From: Paralithodes platypus
Lineage: Eukaryota > Arthropoda > Malacostraca > Decapoda > Lithodidae
Reading direction: 5' to 3'
Assembly: GCA_032716605.1 (NCBI GenBank)
Contig: CM064505.1
Coordinates: 49,641,865 to 49,705,864 of the forward strand
DNA: 64,000 nucleotides
Positions 52,966-64,000 of the stretch are shown here, in pieces (the first letter of the stretch is position 1; each line of letters starts with the position of its first letter). Both the position numbers and the translations under genes were made by a program. Under the pieces are notes generated by a model. The model was not told where the DNA came from. It did no database searches and saw only the letters and a list, made by a program, of their open reading frames with translations.

Positions 52966-55270
52966 ACGAATTCTCTAATTCTCTAATCACTCCATCCATG
53001 TATATATTGAACAACCAAGCTGACATGACTCATCCCTGTCTTACTCCTACATTGACCTCAAAACTTTCACTTAACTTATCTCCTACCTTCACATTTGCAA
53101 TTGCATTCCTATAAAGATTTACTGCATTAGCAACTTTCCTCCCACACCATATACTGTTAACACATCCCACAGACCATCCCCGTCTACTTTGTCATAGGCT
53201 TTTTCCAAATCAATGAATGCTGCATAGATTTTCTGTTCTTGGCCAGATACTTCTCTACCAACAAATCGCATTGAGGCTATCTGGTCAACGCAGCCCCTAC
53301 CCCTTTCTGAAACCTCCCTGCTCCTCGCCTATTTTGTCATCCGTTATCTTCTGTAGTCTATCTGTTACTACTCTTGCGTGTACCTTTCCAGGTATGCTAA
53401 GCAAACTAATTCCCCTATACTTTTACACTCCTCTTTACTACCCTTCCCTTTGTACAAAGGTACAATCACTGCTTTCCTCCAGTCCTCTGGTACACTTTCC
53501 ATTGCCCATGCTAATTTACGTACCTATGCATTATGTCTACAGCTTCATATCTCCTCATTTCACCTGGGATGTTATATACTCCAGCAGCTTTGCCCAATTT
53601 AAGTCTATTGACTTGCTTCTTTTACTTCTTCTCTGCATATCTGGCTTTCATTTACCCTGTTATTCTACGTCTCTCCATTCCTAGGGATGAGATCTTTGCC
53701 TTCCCCCTACTCTTTACAGCTAAGCTACTAAAATGATCTTTCCATACTTTCACCACATCATCACCCTCTACCACTTCCCCATTCATGTCCCTCATCCTAC
53801 CACCTGAGACACTCTCAGTCTTCTTCCCTCTGGCTTCTTTCACAGCTCTGTAGTATGCTTTCTTATCATTCAGAAACTGTTCACTATTCTTTTTCCCATG
53901 TTCCTCATCTGCCTTCCTTTTAGCATCTTGTATCGTCCTCTTCACTCTTTGTTTCAAGTTTTTATATTCTTCTTTCCTCGCATCTCTAGTTTCTCTAAGT
54001 ATATTCTTTTGCAGCATACTCTTTCTCAACTCTTTCTTCTTTTTCACTATTTCTTCTATCTCTTTGCTAAACCATGCGTTACCTTTCTTCTTCCACATTT
54101 TAAATGTTTTCTTCCCACATACTTTCTCAGCTGCTTTAATCATGGAGTCTCTTGTACCTATCCATACTTCGTCTACAGTATTTCCTAGGTCTATCATATC
54201 GTCCTTGCTCTTTATAGTCTCTTTCAGCATATCCCTGTATTTTGTTGCATTACATTCTTCACTTAGTTTTCTCACATTTATTCTCTCTACTGTCAGGTTT
54301 CTCTCTTTCCTCTCATATTTCCACTCCTTCCTTATCCTCACTTATGTCAGCACTGTATAGTGGTCTGATCCCGTCAGCATACCTCGTACAGCTTTCGAAT
54401 CTAAAATTCCTCCTTTTAGCCCAGAGTCAATCATGGCATAGTCAATTAAAGATTTCTGTTCCTGCTCACCTTCCCCTCTGTGCCATGTATACCTCTGAAT
54501 GTGACGATGTTGAAAATACGTGTTGGCCAGAAACATTTCTCTCTCCGCACATACTTCTACAAGAAAGTCACCATTCATGTTCCTACCCTCCACATCCCAT
54601 TTACCCACTATACCTTCTATCTCCTCATTTCCAACTCTACCATTCATGTCACCCAGTAAAATTACCTGTGTGCACTCTTGCCTTTCTCTTATACATTTAT
54701 TGACTTTAAACCAAAACTTTCTATTTTCTTCCGCACCTTTCCCAGTTTCTTGGTTACCGGTGCATACACGCAAATAAATGTATACCTGTCTATACCGATC
54801 TTGCACTCAAAACAAACGATTATTGAGTCCAAGCATCCATAATTTTTCACACACTTCTTCAACCTATCTGACAAAAAATCACTGCTACCCCTTCTTTTTT
54901 CTTACGTTTATATCCTGCATCCATCCCAGACCAGGCAACCCACCCTTTCCCACCCATAAATCATGTTCACTCTCACCATCCCACACTCCAGAACTTAACA
55001 GGTGAGTCTCACCCACCACACATACATCCACCCATCCATCCTTGAGTTCTCACATCAAACACTCTCTCTTTCCAAAATCATTTATGCCATTGGCATTGAA
55101 GGCACAGACACGGAGCACGCTTCCTTTCACCCGAACGACATTTCCGGGGGTCCTGGCCGGCAGCATACCGAGCACAGTTGTTTCCCAGGAGGACTTGGGG
55201 TCTGGACATAATGCCTCCAAAACAGGGATTGTCAAAATCTTAGACAAAAAGTACCTCAAAAAATGCAAAA
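52966..55270 (-). pseudogene. second RTE-family LINE, minus strand
   Basis: From its 5' end: endonuclease start in frame 55050-55268 (LRVCAFNANGI); endonuclease in 54342-54806 (VILLGDMNGRVG, SDHYTVL, YAMID); connector in 53652-54341 (NAWFSKEIEEIVKKKKELR); then degraded RT with a recognisable GVRQGMS...YIHGW block near 52990-53050. 53200-53650 holds motif A remnants (IDLEKAYDKVD reading on the minus strand). It differs in sequence from the other RTE copies, so it is a separate family. The 3' end is missing. Confidence 0.8.
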
Positions 55271-55735
55271 ACGAAATACTGGTACAGTACTAAGAACAGC
55301 AAAAATGTAAATTAAAACAGGATTTAAGATTAAAAACAAAGTGTACTGTGGAAGAAACAGGACACCCGCCCTCCCCTTTGGTTCCACCGTCAGAAAAAAA
55401 TAAAAGTTAAGAAATTTAAAAAGGAGGATTAAGTTAAAACAAGGACGGTTTAATAACAAGGATACCTCGAGAAGGGGGGGTAGGACTTGCTTACCGTAAT
55501 TGAACACGGTAAGCCACAGAGGTGCGTTTTTAGTAAGACTCAACCAATACCGTTTACTTTGACGCAGATGACAGGACCTCTAAACCTCATTGGTTACGAT
55601 ACTGCCACTGCGCAAAGCAGTGATGACATGATTTGGCGGTGTTGTGACGGGATTTTATTGTACTGTACATTATTATATACCAACTGCTAAATGCAACAAC
55701 GTCTGAGCCACTACAATGTATGTAATGGAAAATTA
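55271..55735. other. no gene recognised
   Basis: A-rich sequence. Nothing identifiable. Confidence 0.35.
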
Positions 55736-55769
<34 letters not shown>

Positions 55770-56284
55770 CCCCAGGCTGCCTGGCCGAACAGCCCCAAGG
55801 TCCCGAGCAAGGCCTAGGCCATAGAGCGCCCCCACAAAACCCTCCCTGCTTACCACTAACAAAGCCCGGGTGACCGAAGCCACTCTAAGGCAGGGAGCTG
55901 AGGAGGGCGCGGAAACGCACGTCAAACTCAAGACACACCCAAGGCCCTGTGCCCCTCAGCAATTATGAAGCGGAAGTTGAGGGGCAAGGGAAAAAGGTGA
56001 CGCTTTGGCTCCCAATCTGCCAACTTTTAGGTTGCCAGTAGGGAGGTCGATCCACGGAAAAGACGCCGTCACTTGAGATCTACAAGATATATAAGTAAGA
56101 GGAACAGTCAGAGTAAGCTATGGGTATGGCAGAGATCACTCAGCTCTCACTCTGATATACCAGCACATCACCACATGACTAGAACCCAATCCTCTCGGCA
56201 TCAGCTAGGAAAGGCCCTAGAAAGCCGCCTTTGGCGGAGGGATAGCTCCCCTATTTCAACTCCTTTCGGAGTTGGGCACCCGCC
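55736..56284 (-). mobile_element. SINE-like element with (AAC)n tail, copy 3
   Basis: Full length; the tail has about nine TTG units on the plus strand (55737-55769), and the 5' boundary is again GGCGGG (minus strand, 56284). Its 5' end directly abuts the 3' end of copy 4. Confidence 0.78.
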
Positions 56285-56603
56285 TCAGGCTGCCTGGCCG
56301 AACAGCCCCAAGGCCCCGAGCAAGGCCAAGGACATAACCGAGCGCCCCCACAGAACCCTCCCTGCCTACCACAATAAAGCCTGGGTGACCGAAGCCACTC
56401 CATGGTGGGGAGCTGAGGAGGGTGCGGAAACGCCCGGGAAACCAAAGCCCCACCCAGGGCCCTGTGCCCCTCAGCAATTATGAAGAGAAAGTTGAGGAGC
56501 AAAGGAAAAATGTGACGCTTTGGCTTCCAATGTTGGTAGATTGGGAGGTCAATCCACGGAAGAGACGCCGTCACTTGAGATCTAGAAAATATATAAGTAA
56601 ACG
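56285..56603 (-). mobile_element. SINE-like element, copy 4 (5' truncated)
   Basis: It covers the 3' 320 bp of the element. The terminal (AAC)n is lost where copy 3 is attached. The 5' truncation at about 56603 suggests incomplete reverse transcription. Confidence 0.72.
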
Positions 56604-57144
56604 AAACAATCATGTTAAACCATTGTACAGTATGTTTGTACAGTTGGCCAACTTAGTCCTGCGACAAAATGTTGTGGTGTGTGGCATTTCATCCGTAGTA
56701 AACAACGTAGTTTTATGAATGAATCCCTCAAACCAAAAGGCGTATGAAAGGAGGGACATGATTGGTCGAGGTGAGGAATATCGTGAAGTTCAATTTTCTT
56801 TCATATTTGCATTATTGCAGGTTTAGTATATTTTCCAGAAAGACGTTGAGTATTAAGGAAAATTAAATACAGATGTTTCTATTAACATCAATACATAACT
56901 ATTAATAAATATATAAATAGACATCGCAGGAATGTGAGTGTGGTGGTAGCTGGAGGGTGGAAATTCGAATCAGTTAAATCGAGACGGTGCGGTGGGACTA
57001 CATAACTAACAAGTGAATTGTTGTTTTCAAGATGCCTGTATACTGATTACAATAATTTAGCTTAACACGTCTGTAGAAAGTAAAATGTTTAGTAATATTT
57101 TATTGTACTGACTTACTACCAATAGTATTGAGATCTGAACTTAT
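56604..57144. other. no gene recognised
   Basis: A-T rich single-copy-looking sequence. Confidence 0.35.
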
Positions 57145-57453
57145 GCCTGTCAGGGTGACAGGTCAGTTGAACCAGTGCCACTTCAACCAGTGCTAACTCA
57201 ACCAGTGGCCACTTCAACCAGTGACCATTTCAACCAGTGACCATTACAACCAGTGACCATTTTAACCAGTAGGTTAGGTTAGGTTAGGTTAGGTTAGGTT
57301 AGGTTAGGTTACTGGTTAAAATGGTCTCTGGTTGAAATGGTCACTGGTTGAAGTGGCCACTGGTTGAAGTGGCCACTGATTGAGTTAGCACTGGTTAAAG
57401 TGGCACTGGTGACAGTGGCACTGGTTCAACTGACATGGAACCGCCTGTCAGGG
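57145..57453. repeat. fold-back structure with TTAGG repeats at the centre
   Basis: 57157-57270 and 57311-57432 are inverted arms made of 15-17 bp units of the type CAACCAGTGACCATTT. The centre, 57271-57310, is eight AGGTT units, that is (TTAGG)n. The 11-bp direct repeat GCCTGTCAGGG flanks the whole (57145-57155 and 57443-57453). Confidence 0.9.
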
Positions 57454-57840
57454 ATGGGGCGATTACATGAGCACTGTAATTGATTACGATTACACCCGAA
57501 TTTAAAGATTACAATTATGAATCTTATGATTACAGAAGACCTGAAGGTAATTGATTACGATTACGATTACAAGCTTTGTAATCATGATTACAATCGTGAT
57601 TACGGTACTTGAAATGTAATGAAATGTAATAATGTAATAATGAATTGGTATCTGGCATCATTCTTCCTCTGAGGTGGCCTGACACATGACAGTTGAATCA
57701 TTTCAGTGTAAAACTTAAATACAAATTCATATTTTAATGAAGTTAAACATTGGACCTGAAAAAATATATTACCAGTAGCTAACGAACTTCACTGAATGTA
57801 GAGAGCATCATCGAACATTTCAAATCATAATGTGTATGTA
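57454..57840. other. GATTAC-rich block and adjacent sequence
   Basis: 57460-57605 holds about ten GATTAC or GTAATC hexamers, several as TAATTGATTACGATTAC. The preceding CAGGGATGGGGCGAT resembles a hAT transposon end, but no partner end was found. Confidence 0.4.
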
Positions 57841-58296
57841 TTTACCTATTTGTAATCACCTATTTGTAGTTTACAGGGAATTGAGCTGCGCTTGTGTTGT
57901 CCCGTCTTAGTTACTTTATACATTCAATCCATTGTACTTTAGACAAAGTATCGTAATGGATATTCCAGTGCCCAGTATTTTGGACGAAAACATATTCTAA
58001 CTTATGTTGCCTATTTCCATATTGACTTTTATCCAACCTAGAATTTGAAAAATGTTAATGTTGCCTCGCTCTCACCACCTCCTCCTCAAGTTGTTTCCAA
58101 AGTCTCTATGCTCCTATATGGGAAGCTAAATTTCTTTGTGTCCTTACGGGGACTATCCTGCCCTTCCTCAGCTTAAACTTGTGCCCTCTTGTCCTTCCAT
58201 TATCCCTCAACGAATAGCTCTTTACTTATATTACGCGTTCCAAACTTTTTACTCCCTTGCACATCGGATTAAGTCGCCCTCGTTCCCTACTCTCTT
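57841..58296 (-). pseudogene. CR1-type LINE 3' end, cut by the assembly gap
   Basis: The minus strand reads NGRTRGHKFKLRKGRIV and then LWKQLEEEVVRA, the CR1 C-terminal pattern. Upstream coding sequence is lost in the gap. Confidence 0.65.
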
Positions 58297-58396
58297 NNNN
58301 NNNNNNNNNNNNNNNNNNNNNNNNNNNNNNNNNNNNNNNNNNNNNNNNNNNNNNNNNNNNNNNNNNNNNNNNNNNNNNNNNNNNNNNNNNNNNNNN
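58297..58396. other. assembly gap (100 N)
   Basis: Exactly 100 N, a conventional scaffold gap of unknown true size. Confidence 0.98.
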
Positions 58397-58839
58397 GATC
58401 ACAAACTTTTCACCCCCGATTACGGTCCACAGTCCAGCCCAACCCTCACTACCTGATGCCTCCAAGAAACACCTCAAGGGTGTGCCCTTCAGGAAAAGTC
58501 ACACAACCAAGTCTACCACCTAATTCACCACAAAAACGACGGATGAATTGATCCACACATGGACGAAGCTACCAGTTACGCCTGTGACGCTTCAACCCCA
58601 CCATGCCGAGCCAACACAACACCAAAAGCACGCCAAACCTCAGCCACACTAATCAACTGAAGAGCGTGCATCAGAGAAAAATCAGAAATACCTGCTTCGC
58701 CACCGAATCAACAGGGAAGCAATTCGGAAAACCGAACGCGAAAAAAAACCCGAGAAAAGACGCACCCACTTCAAACTCGAATATCAAGGCATTCCTCCGA
58801 CAGTCCCGAATCCAGTTTTAGTCCGAGATATTTTTTCAC
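58397..58839. other. no gene recognised
   Basis: C-A rich sequence with a basic open frame at 58603-58821 (many K, N, S, T), possibly LINE ORF1 debris. No domain identified. Confidence 0.3.
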
Positions 58840-61680
58840 TTGTTACACTGTTGTTATGGCAACATCATTACAGTTACCGGAGAAGCCCTTAATGTCTCTC
58901 AAGTTGGCTTTTTGTTCCGCAACAGATGGCTTCTGGTCGTGCCCAGGTGAAGAGATAGTCTATTGTTCCCACGATCCAATAACTTTTCACAATTCTAATT
59001 CTTTGGAAAGTGACGCGGCAATACTTTTTGGGTCTTTTCCTGACACCACAAGCACTCTGTCATCAGCAGTACAGTAATAATTTACACGAGAACGCTCAGT
59101 TCCATGTCGTTCACATAACAGAGAAAGAGTAGGGGTACCAGGTATGCTTCGCTGCTTGACCCCAAAGTTAATTGGCATGGGGGGGGGGGGATCTGATAAA
59201 TGATCAGCAATTTTGACTCTCTATGGGCTCCCACTAAGATAATGCCCATTGCTTGGTATTTAATTACAGAGGATATTATGTTCTAACTGTAAACACATGC
59301 TTTCTGTGAATCAAGAAGAACCCAGGCCGGTGTAGTTACCTTTGGACATTTCTTTACGAATGTGATCTATTAAGTGGATGAGACCGGAGTCCCCGTTGAG
59401 TACATGCCTCTGAAACCTAATTAAAACATGTAGAATAGATAATTTTCTTTAAGGTAATGGTCAATTTTGGCTGTATACAGCTCTTTCAAAGATTTGTTTA
59501 CAATACATAATTATGCTAAAAACCGGTCTGTAGTTGCTAAACCATCTAATTGGTTTTCTCTTCTTGAATAGCGGGGTTACAATAGCTTCTTTAAGTTCAC
59601 CAGGTACACAGTGTTGGTGTTATATCTGACAGGTTGATGATTGTGGGTTAGGGGTTTATGTCGACCACCAATAGCTCCATCCCGTAGAAAATTGGCCGAA
59701 TTTTGTCTGGGTCTGTACTTTTGTGTACATTTAGATTACAGAGCTCCTCAGATGTTGATTTTGGTGTCCCATTTTGCAATCCAAATGTGTTCGGGTGTAT
59801 GCCTTTATCCCTGTAGAAATTTTGAAAAGTAGCAGTGGTTCTGGTGTATCAAATACAACTATTGAGTGGTTGCGGTAGGTTTCTGTGCAAGTGTCAATTT
59901 GCTATTGAGGTGAAGAAGGAGTTGAAGTAGGTTAAAATTTGAACGTTTATCATGGCAAACCTGATCATTAATTTTTGAGAGCAATATTAGGTGTGAGATG
60001 AACTCCCTTGCCTTGTATTACTTGTATCCCGTGAATTGTTGGTGGCCTTCCATAGTTTTCGGAGGTTATTCTGTATATTTCCTCTGCCTTACTGTGGAAA
60101 GATTAATTTTTGCTTTTTCATTTCCCTACTTAGTTTTATTCCCCCTAACCCTGTTGAACTCCTGTTTCAGACCTTCAGCTTGTCTCCGGTTTTCACTAGC
60201 CCTTTACCAGTTTGTCTCTATTTTCTTAGAAGGGTTAGTATGTCATTGTTGATCCATGGGTCTGACCTTGCTTGAATTCGTATATTTTTCAAAGGAGCTA
60301 TTTCTTCTAGGATGTTTGTGATGAGGGTTCTGAAGCAAACCCATTTGTCATTAACGTTTGTACTTCCAAGCCCTGGATACCAATCTGTATTCCATACAAT
60401 GTCCAAATATGTTTGCTGTAAGTTCTCTGAGTGACCTTGTTCTAATGAGCTTTGTGATTCTCTAGCACATTTTTGGTGTTTTTACGTGTGCAATACGTGA
60501 AGAAGTGATCACTTGATCCCCGTCTTGTATAACCCCTGATTGTGATATTTTGTCCCCTCCTGTTACAATTTACATGGTCTAGTATTGTAGCCTGTTATCC
60601 GTGATACGTGTGGGGGTTTTGATGAGCTATTTGAGATTGTGGCGCATTGTGCGTGTGTGCCTATAATCATCGTACAAGCCTATATTTTCGTTGTTTGTAA
60701 CACAAGTTAACTCTTAACTGTCGGCGCGCAACTTATGTGCGTGTGAAATAAATATGGACTCTGTGGCGGTTCACAACTTATGTTCTTGTGCGCCATGTTT
60801 TCACCACTTTAATGTTGCTGAGAGAGATAGCTAATCGATGGGAGGATCGTAGCCACAGCCTATACCCGTCGCCCACCACCGCGGTGAAACATTCGCAACT
60901 GAACTGTATTCTAACTTCCTCCCCTCTTCTCACATCTCTACAACAGGGAATTATGTAAGTAAATTTACCTAATTACAGGGTTTTTGCACTCCGTGTTTGC
61001 ACGATCGTTGCAATAGAACCAGTGATCGTACAATATGGTTCGGGTTTCATTGGAAAGCTCCCTGTTTACGCCCTTTCAGGAATAGATCCTTTTTTTAACT
61101 CTCTGGGTCCTTATTTAGTCATGAAAATGATCACGTAAACAACCCTATTTAGGGTAAAAAAAACAACGCTGTGCGCTACGTAATCAAATAGACCACCGCG
61201 CCCGCTAAATGAGGGTTAAAATCCCTTAGGTATAATAGATTCATTTCCGGGGGTCTAGTAATGACAGAGTTCGTTCAAATTTGTTTAAGAATTGTGTGTC
61301 GTCTGGTGGCCTATAGCACACTCCAATTGTGGTGGGTTTTGTCCTAGGCAGGTGTAAGTCAATCCAAAGAGCTTCATTTTTTTTTTATATGGTCATTCCT
61401 AATTGTGTGTGTGAGGATGTTTTTTACATACAGACATACTCCTCCCCCTTGTCTATTACGATCATTACGAACCATATTGAAACCTTGAATGTTTATTTCA
61501 CCAACGTTTATACTCGAGTCCAGCGGCCCCCCGCCAGGTTTATGTATTGGTAAATTATTGCAGCTTTGGCTCTTATTATCTAAGAAGTTTATTTCTGACA
61601 GTTTCTGATAAAAAGTTTTGTCGGATTTTGTAACAGCTGGATGTCCCACATTAAACGCATTCCACTTCGTTTCTACTATT
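58840..61680 (-). pseudogene. decayed non-LTR retrotransposon, minus strand
   Basis: Endonuclease remnants at 61374-61649 (NMVRNDRNRQGGGVCLYV), connector at 60218-60406 (SDPWINNDILTLLRKRD type), and RT at 58987-59178, where GVKQRSIPGTPTLSLL and VSGKDPKSIAASLSKELEL are readable around a mutated catalytic site (YCTADD). Many stops are present. A piggyBac-like MITE sits at 60712-61215. Confidence 0.7.
60712..61215. mobile_element. possible second type of piggyBac-like MITE
   Basis: TTAA at 60708-60711 and 61216-61219. The left end CTCTTAACTGTCGGCGCG and the inverse right end CCCTCATTTAGCGGGCGCG pair imperfectly. 504 bp, no coding. It interrupts the LINE endonuclease region. Confidence 0.5.
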
Positions 61681-63279
61681 AACGTAAGTGTTATGCCAAA
61701 CGTTTATAAGAAAACGCGAGATAATCCTGATTGCGATTTCCCCCTTAGGAATCACCGCTAATCATCACATTAGATACCTCGACGCTTGGTAAAGACTGGC
61801 CTTAGCTCTATTAACTAACACTCTAGTAATAAACAATGGACACAACCTACACAGTAAAAGTTTTTCACAAGTTTTATACCCTTAATAGCTAGGGTAGCAT
61901 TCTCAACCTGTCTCTGGAACAATATACATAACATTTCACAATACACAGAATAATAATGTTACACGGCTGAACATATGAATAATAATAATAACACATGAGA
62001 CGATAAGTCTCAAATCACCATAAATATAGTCTGGAATTAAATATCTAAAAGGCTCTCAAATATGGCTTTCACTCACTCAAGTAAATAATAGTTTACTGCG
62101 CTAGCATACACGCTGTCATGCGGCACTGAAGGTATGGGAAATTCGGACTATATTAATTTTGTTCTCAAAACTAACAATAAGTTAAAGCAACTTGAATCAG
62201 TTATAGAAATCTAAAATACTCAAAGAGAAATAACTATGAAAATAACTTCAATGAATATATGATTTGATTAGAATCCATGTATGCGTGACTGAGTTTCGAA
62301 AAACGACCAACAAGTGAATGCCACTTGAAGCAAGTCATCGAATTGGAATAAACTCCAAAGGATACGTCTATGAGATAACACTTCGCATAAAGATGCGATT
62401 ATAAACAATAGTCATAAATATGTGACTGAGGAGAAATACTCTGTGGAATGAACTTGTCACTATTGGTTCTGTACCCAGAATGATGCATAGCATGGTAAAC
62501 TAGAGGTCTTAATAAGCGGTTCACTGTTTGAAGTATAAGTGTGTGTCTTTATAACCGGCCTAAACATATATATCTTTCCACGTTAACGAATCCAGGATCC
62601 CTGTACTCGAGGAAGTATATAAATATTTCCCGCACTGTAGATGTCTGGTACTGTTCCCCCGAAGCAGAGTAACGAATAATAACAAGGAAGGGAAGAATGG
62701 AAATTTTTCTATAATTACATTAAACACTATGCAACCTCAACATACCCAACAAGTTCGAAACACCCACTGAAATCATCGTTACCATTACGAATAAAAGAAA
62801 CACTTAACGATTTGTGAAGAGACGAGACACTGGTAGATCGTTCCTGGAGCATGCCAGTGTTTTTTGTTTTTTTTAAAAGACCTCCTTCTACGTTTTGTGC
62901 AACACCTTGTATCCTCCGGCAAATTGTGGGGTTGAGTGAGTGAATGGGGACAGTGAATGAAGGAGGAGGCATGTTTTTCATAATACGTGTTGATAGCCAC
63001 AAACGTGCGAGCAACTGTGGCTTTCAACCATCCGACACATCCCCTTTTATTTATGTGCCTCACACATGTTACATACAAATACAGTTTATGTTTTGTTTTA
63101 CCCTACTGTGGAAAGAACTACGGGATACACCACTCCTGCCCGGAGCCTCAACACAGTGGCATGACCCAGTCCTGTCGAACTGAGCTCATGACGCTGGTGG
63201 CATTGCCCCGGAGGATAGCCACATCCCTAGTCCTTTGCTTGAGCCAGAGTTGTGTTTCCCGGGTTTCTCCTGAAACTTC
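61681..63279. other. no gene recognised
   Basis: Mostly A-T rich with no domain. Open frames at 62727-63078 and 62987-63604 show no supporting motif. Confidence 0.35.
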
Positions 63280-64000
63280 TCTGATTTTACATACAGCCTA
63301 TTTCATGCACCATCTTAAGGGTGGTAGGGCCGAAGACTCCTTAAGTTTTCGAATGCCAGGGGCTCGAACTGATGACTTTCTGGTCGATGGCTTGGATACT
63401 TTTCTCGGCTTTTTATTTTCTGCTATCCGGGCGGCTTCACCTGCTGCTTCGTCGGCGTTTCTTGCGATGTTGGTTGTGGAGAAAGTGTCAACACATGTGG
63501 CATCCCAACATGAGGCACCGGCCATCTCTTGTAGAGGAAAGTGGTCAATCCCATCTGGCCGTTTGCCGTCTTCTCTGTTGAAGTCCATGTGGTTCGAGGA
63601 TTGAATGCACCGTTAGCGACTCTGCCGGGCCCCGTTTTATGACATCATTTAGTGCAGAGTGTCCTTGCAGGCGGCCTGCGTTGTAATTACATGACAAGGC
63701 ATGGTGACCTTGAGCATCCCTCCACCCCCCAGCACTTGCAAGTGTGTGGTTTACAAACTCCCGCCCCCACTCTGAGCGCGATGGCAACCCGGAGCGCTTT
63801 AGCATCCAAGTGAGTTCCAAGAGGTGGGATGGGGATGGGCGTGTAACCACAAGCCACTCTCAGCTAACGGGCGGCTGCCATGAGGCGTGCTTTTGCAACC
63901 TGTTCTGCATTGGTTAGGAGATATTTCTTGAGTTTTCTTTCGCCGAGATGGGATCCCACGCTTTCTGCTTGCTCCTGGAGGTCACCTTAGGCTCCTCCTC
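63280..64000 (-). pseudogene. C-terminal part of a retroelement protein with a WDATCVDT motif
   Basis: On the minus strand: a Q/KAWD segment near 63960, ESGAWLN-like sequence near 63850 (decayed), QGHHALSCNYNAGRLQGHSA (63545-63850 frame), then after a frameshift GKRPDGIDHF and SCWDATCVDTFS (63298-63588). I recall this order (GAWLNA, HGLSC, RPDG, WDATCVDT) after RT domains in invertebrate retroelements. RPDG...WDAT resembles a PD-(D/E)XK nuclease pattern. The clade is not known to me. The element runs off the window. Confidence 0.5.

Noticed and set aside
57271..57310. A true chromosome end
   Set aside because: Only eight TTAGG units, inside inverted arms and with ordinary sequence on both sides. 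It is interstitial.
62987..63604. A 205-codon plus-strand gene
   Set aside because: It overlaps the retroelement C-terminus read on the minus strand and shows no motif of its own.

Overview
This is eukaryotic, intron-bearing DNA that is almost entirely transposable elements, with at least one recognisable host gene. An arthropod, most likely a decapod crustacean, fits best. The support is an interstitial run of eight TTAGG units (the arthropod telomere repeat), long DIRS1-like tyrosine-recombinase retrotransposons (well known in decapods), and many CR1, RTE and Jockey-type LINEs alongside pogo/Tigger and piggyBac elements. The organism is an inference. No prokaryotic operon, CRISPR array or rRNA gene is visible.

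Host genes. Two plus-strand exons, 5499-5581 and 29990-30158, have good splice sites and join in phase. Together they encode what I recognise as the N-terminus of codanin-1 (CDAN1; Drosophila dlt). The intron between them is about 24.4 kb and is nearly all transposon. A second, unidentified host gene may lie on the minus strand near 46.2-47.3 kb, where one candidate exon is split by a piggyBac-type MITE.

Layout. 1-5.3 kb: a decayed RTE LINE with nested MITE, SINE and CR1 insertions, then two pogo-type elements. 5.5-11.3 kb: codanin exon, two CR1 copies in opposite orientation, and another RTE copy split by a TA-flanked MITE. 11.7-21.4 kb: a 53-58 bp minisatellite split by a nearly complete DIRS1-like element on the minus strand (gag, RT/RNase H and YR frames, inverted terminal repeats, internal complementary region). 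21.4-27.7 kb: a SINE-like element and a Jockey-type LINE on the minus strand, with a CR1 LINE and a poly(A) retroposon inserted in it. 28.1-30.2 kb: a pogo-type element carrying a piggyBac MITE, then the second codanin exon. 30.8-41.3 kb: a second DIRS element, chimeric, with 2.1 kb of a divergent DIRS subfamily inside it. 42.3-49.4 kb: a LINE split by a pogo-type element, a SINE-like copy, the candidate minus-strand exons, and a Tigger-like element carrying a MITE, a minisatellite and a tRNA-derived SINE. 49.5-56.6 kb: RTE LINEs on both strands and tandem SINE-like copies. 56.6-64 kb: a fold-back structure with TTAGG at its loop, CR1 debris, a 100-N assembly gap, a decayed LINE with a MITE, and the end of another retroelement.

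Nested insertions give relative ages: several elements can be excised on paper at exact TA or TTAA duplications to recover a continuous older element. The most complete mobile system is the DIRS1-like family. Two copies share gag, RT/RNase H and YR frames, and the internal complementary region is antisense to the joined element ends.
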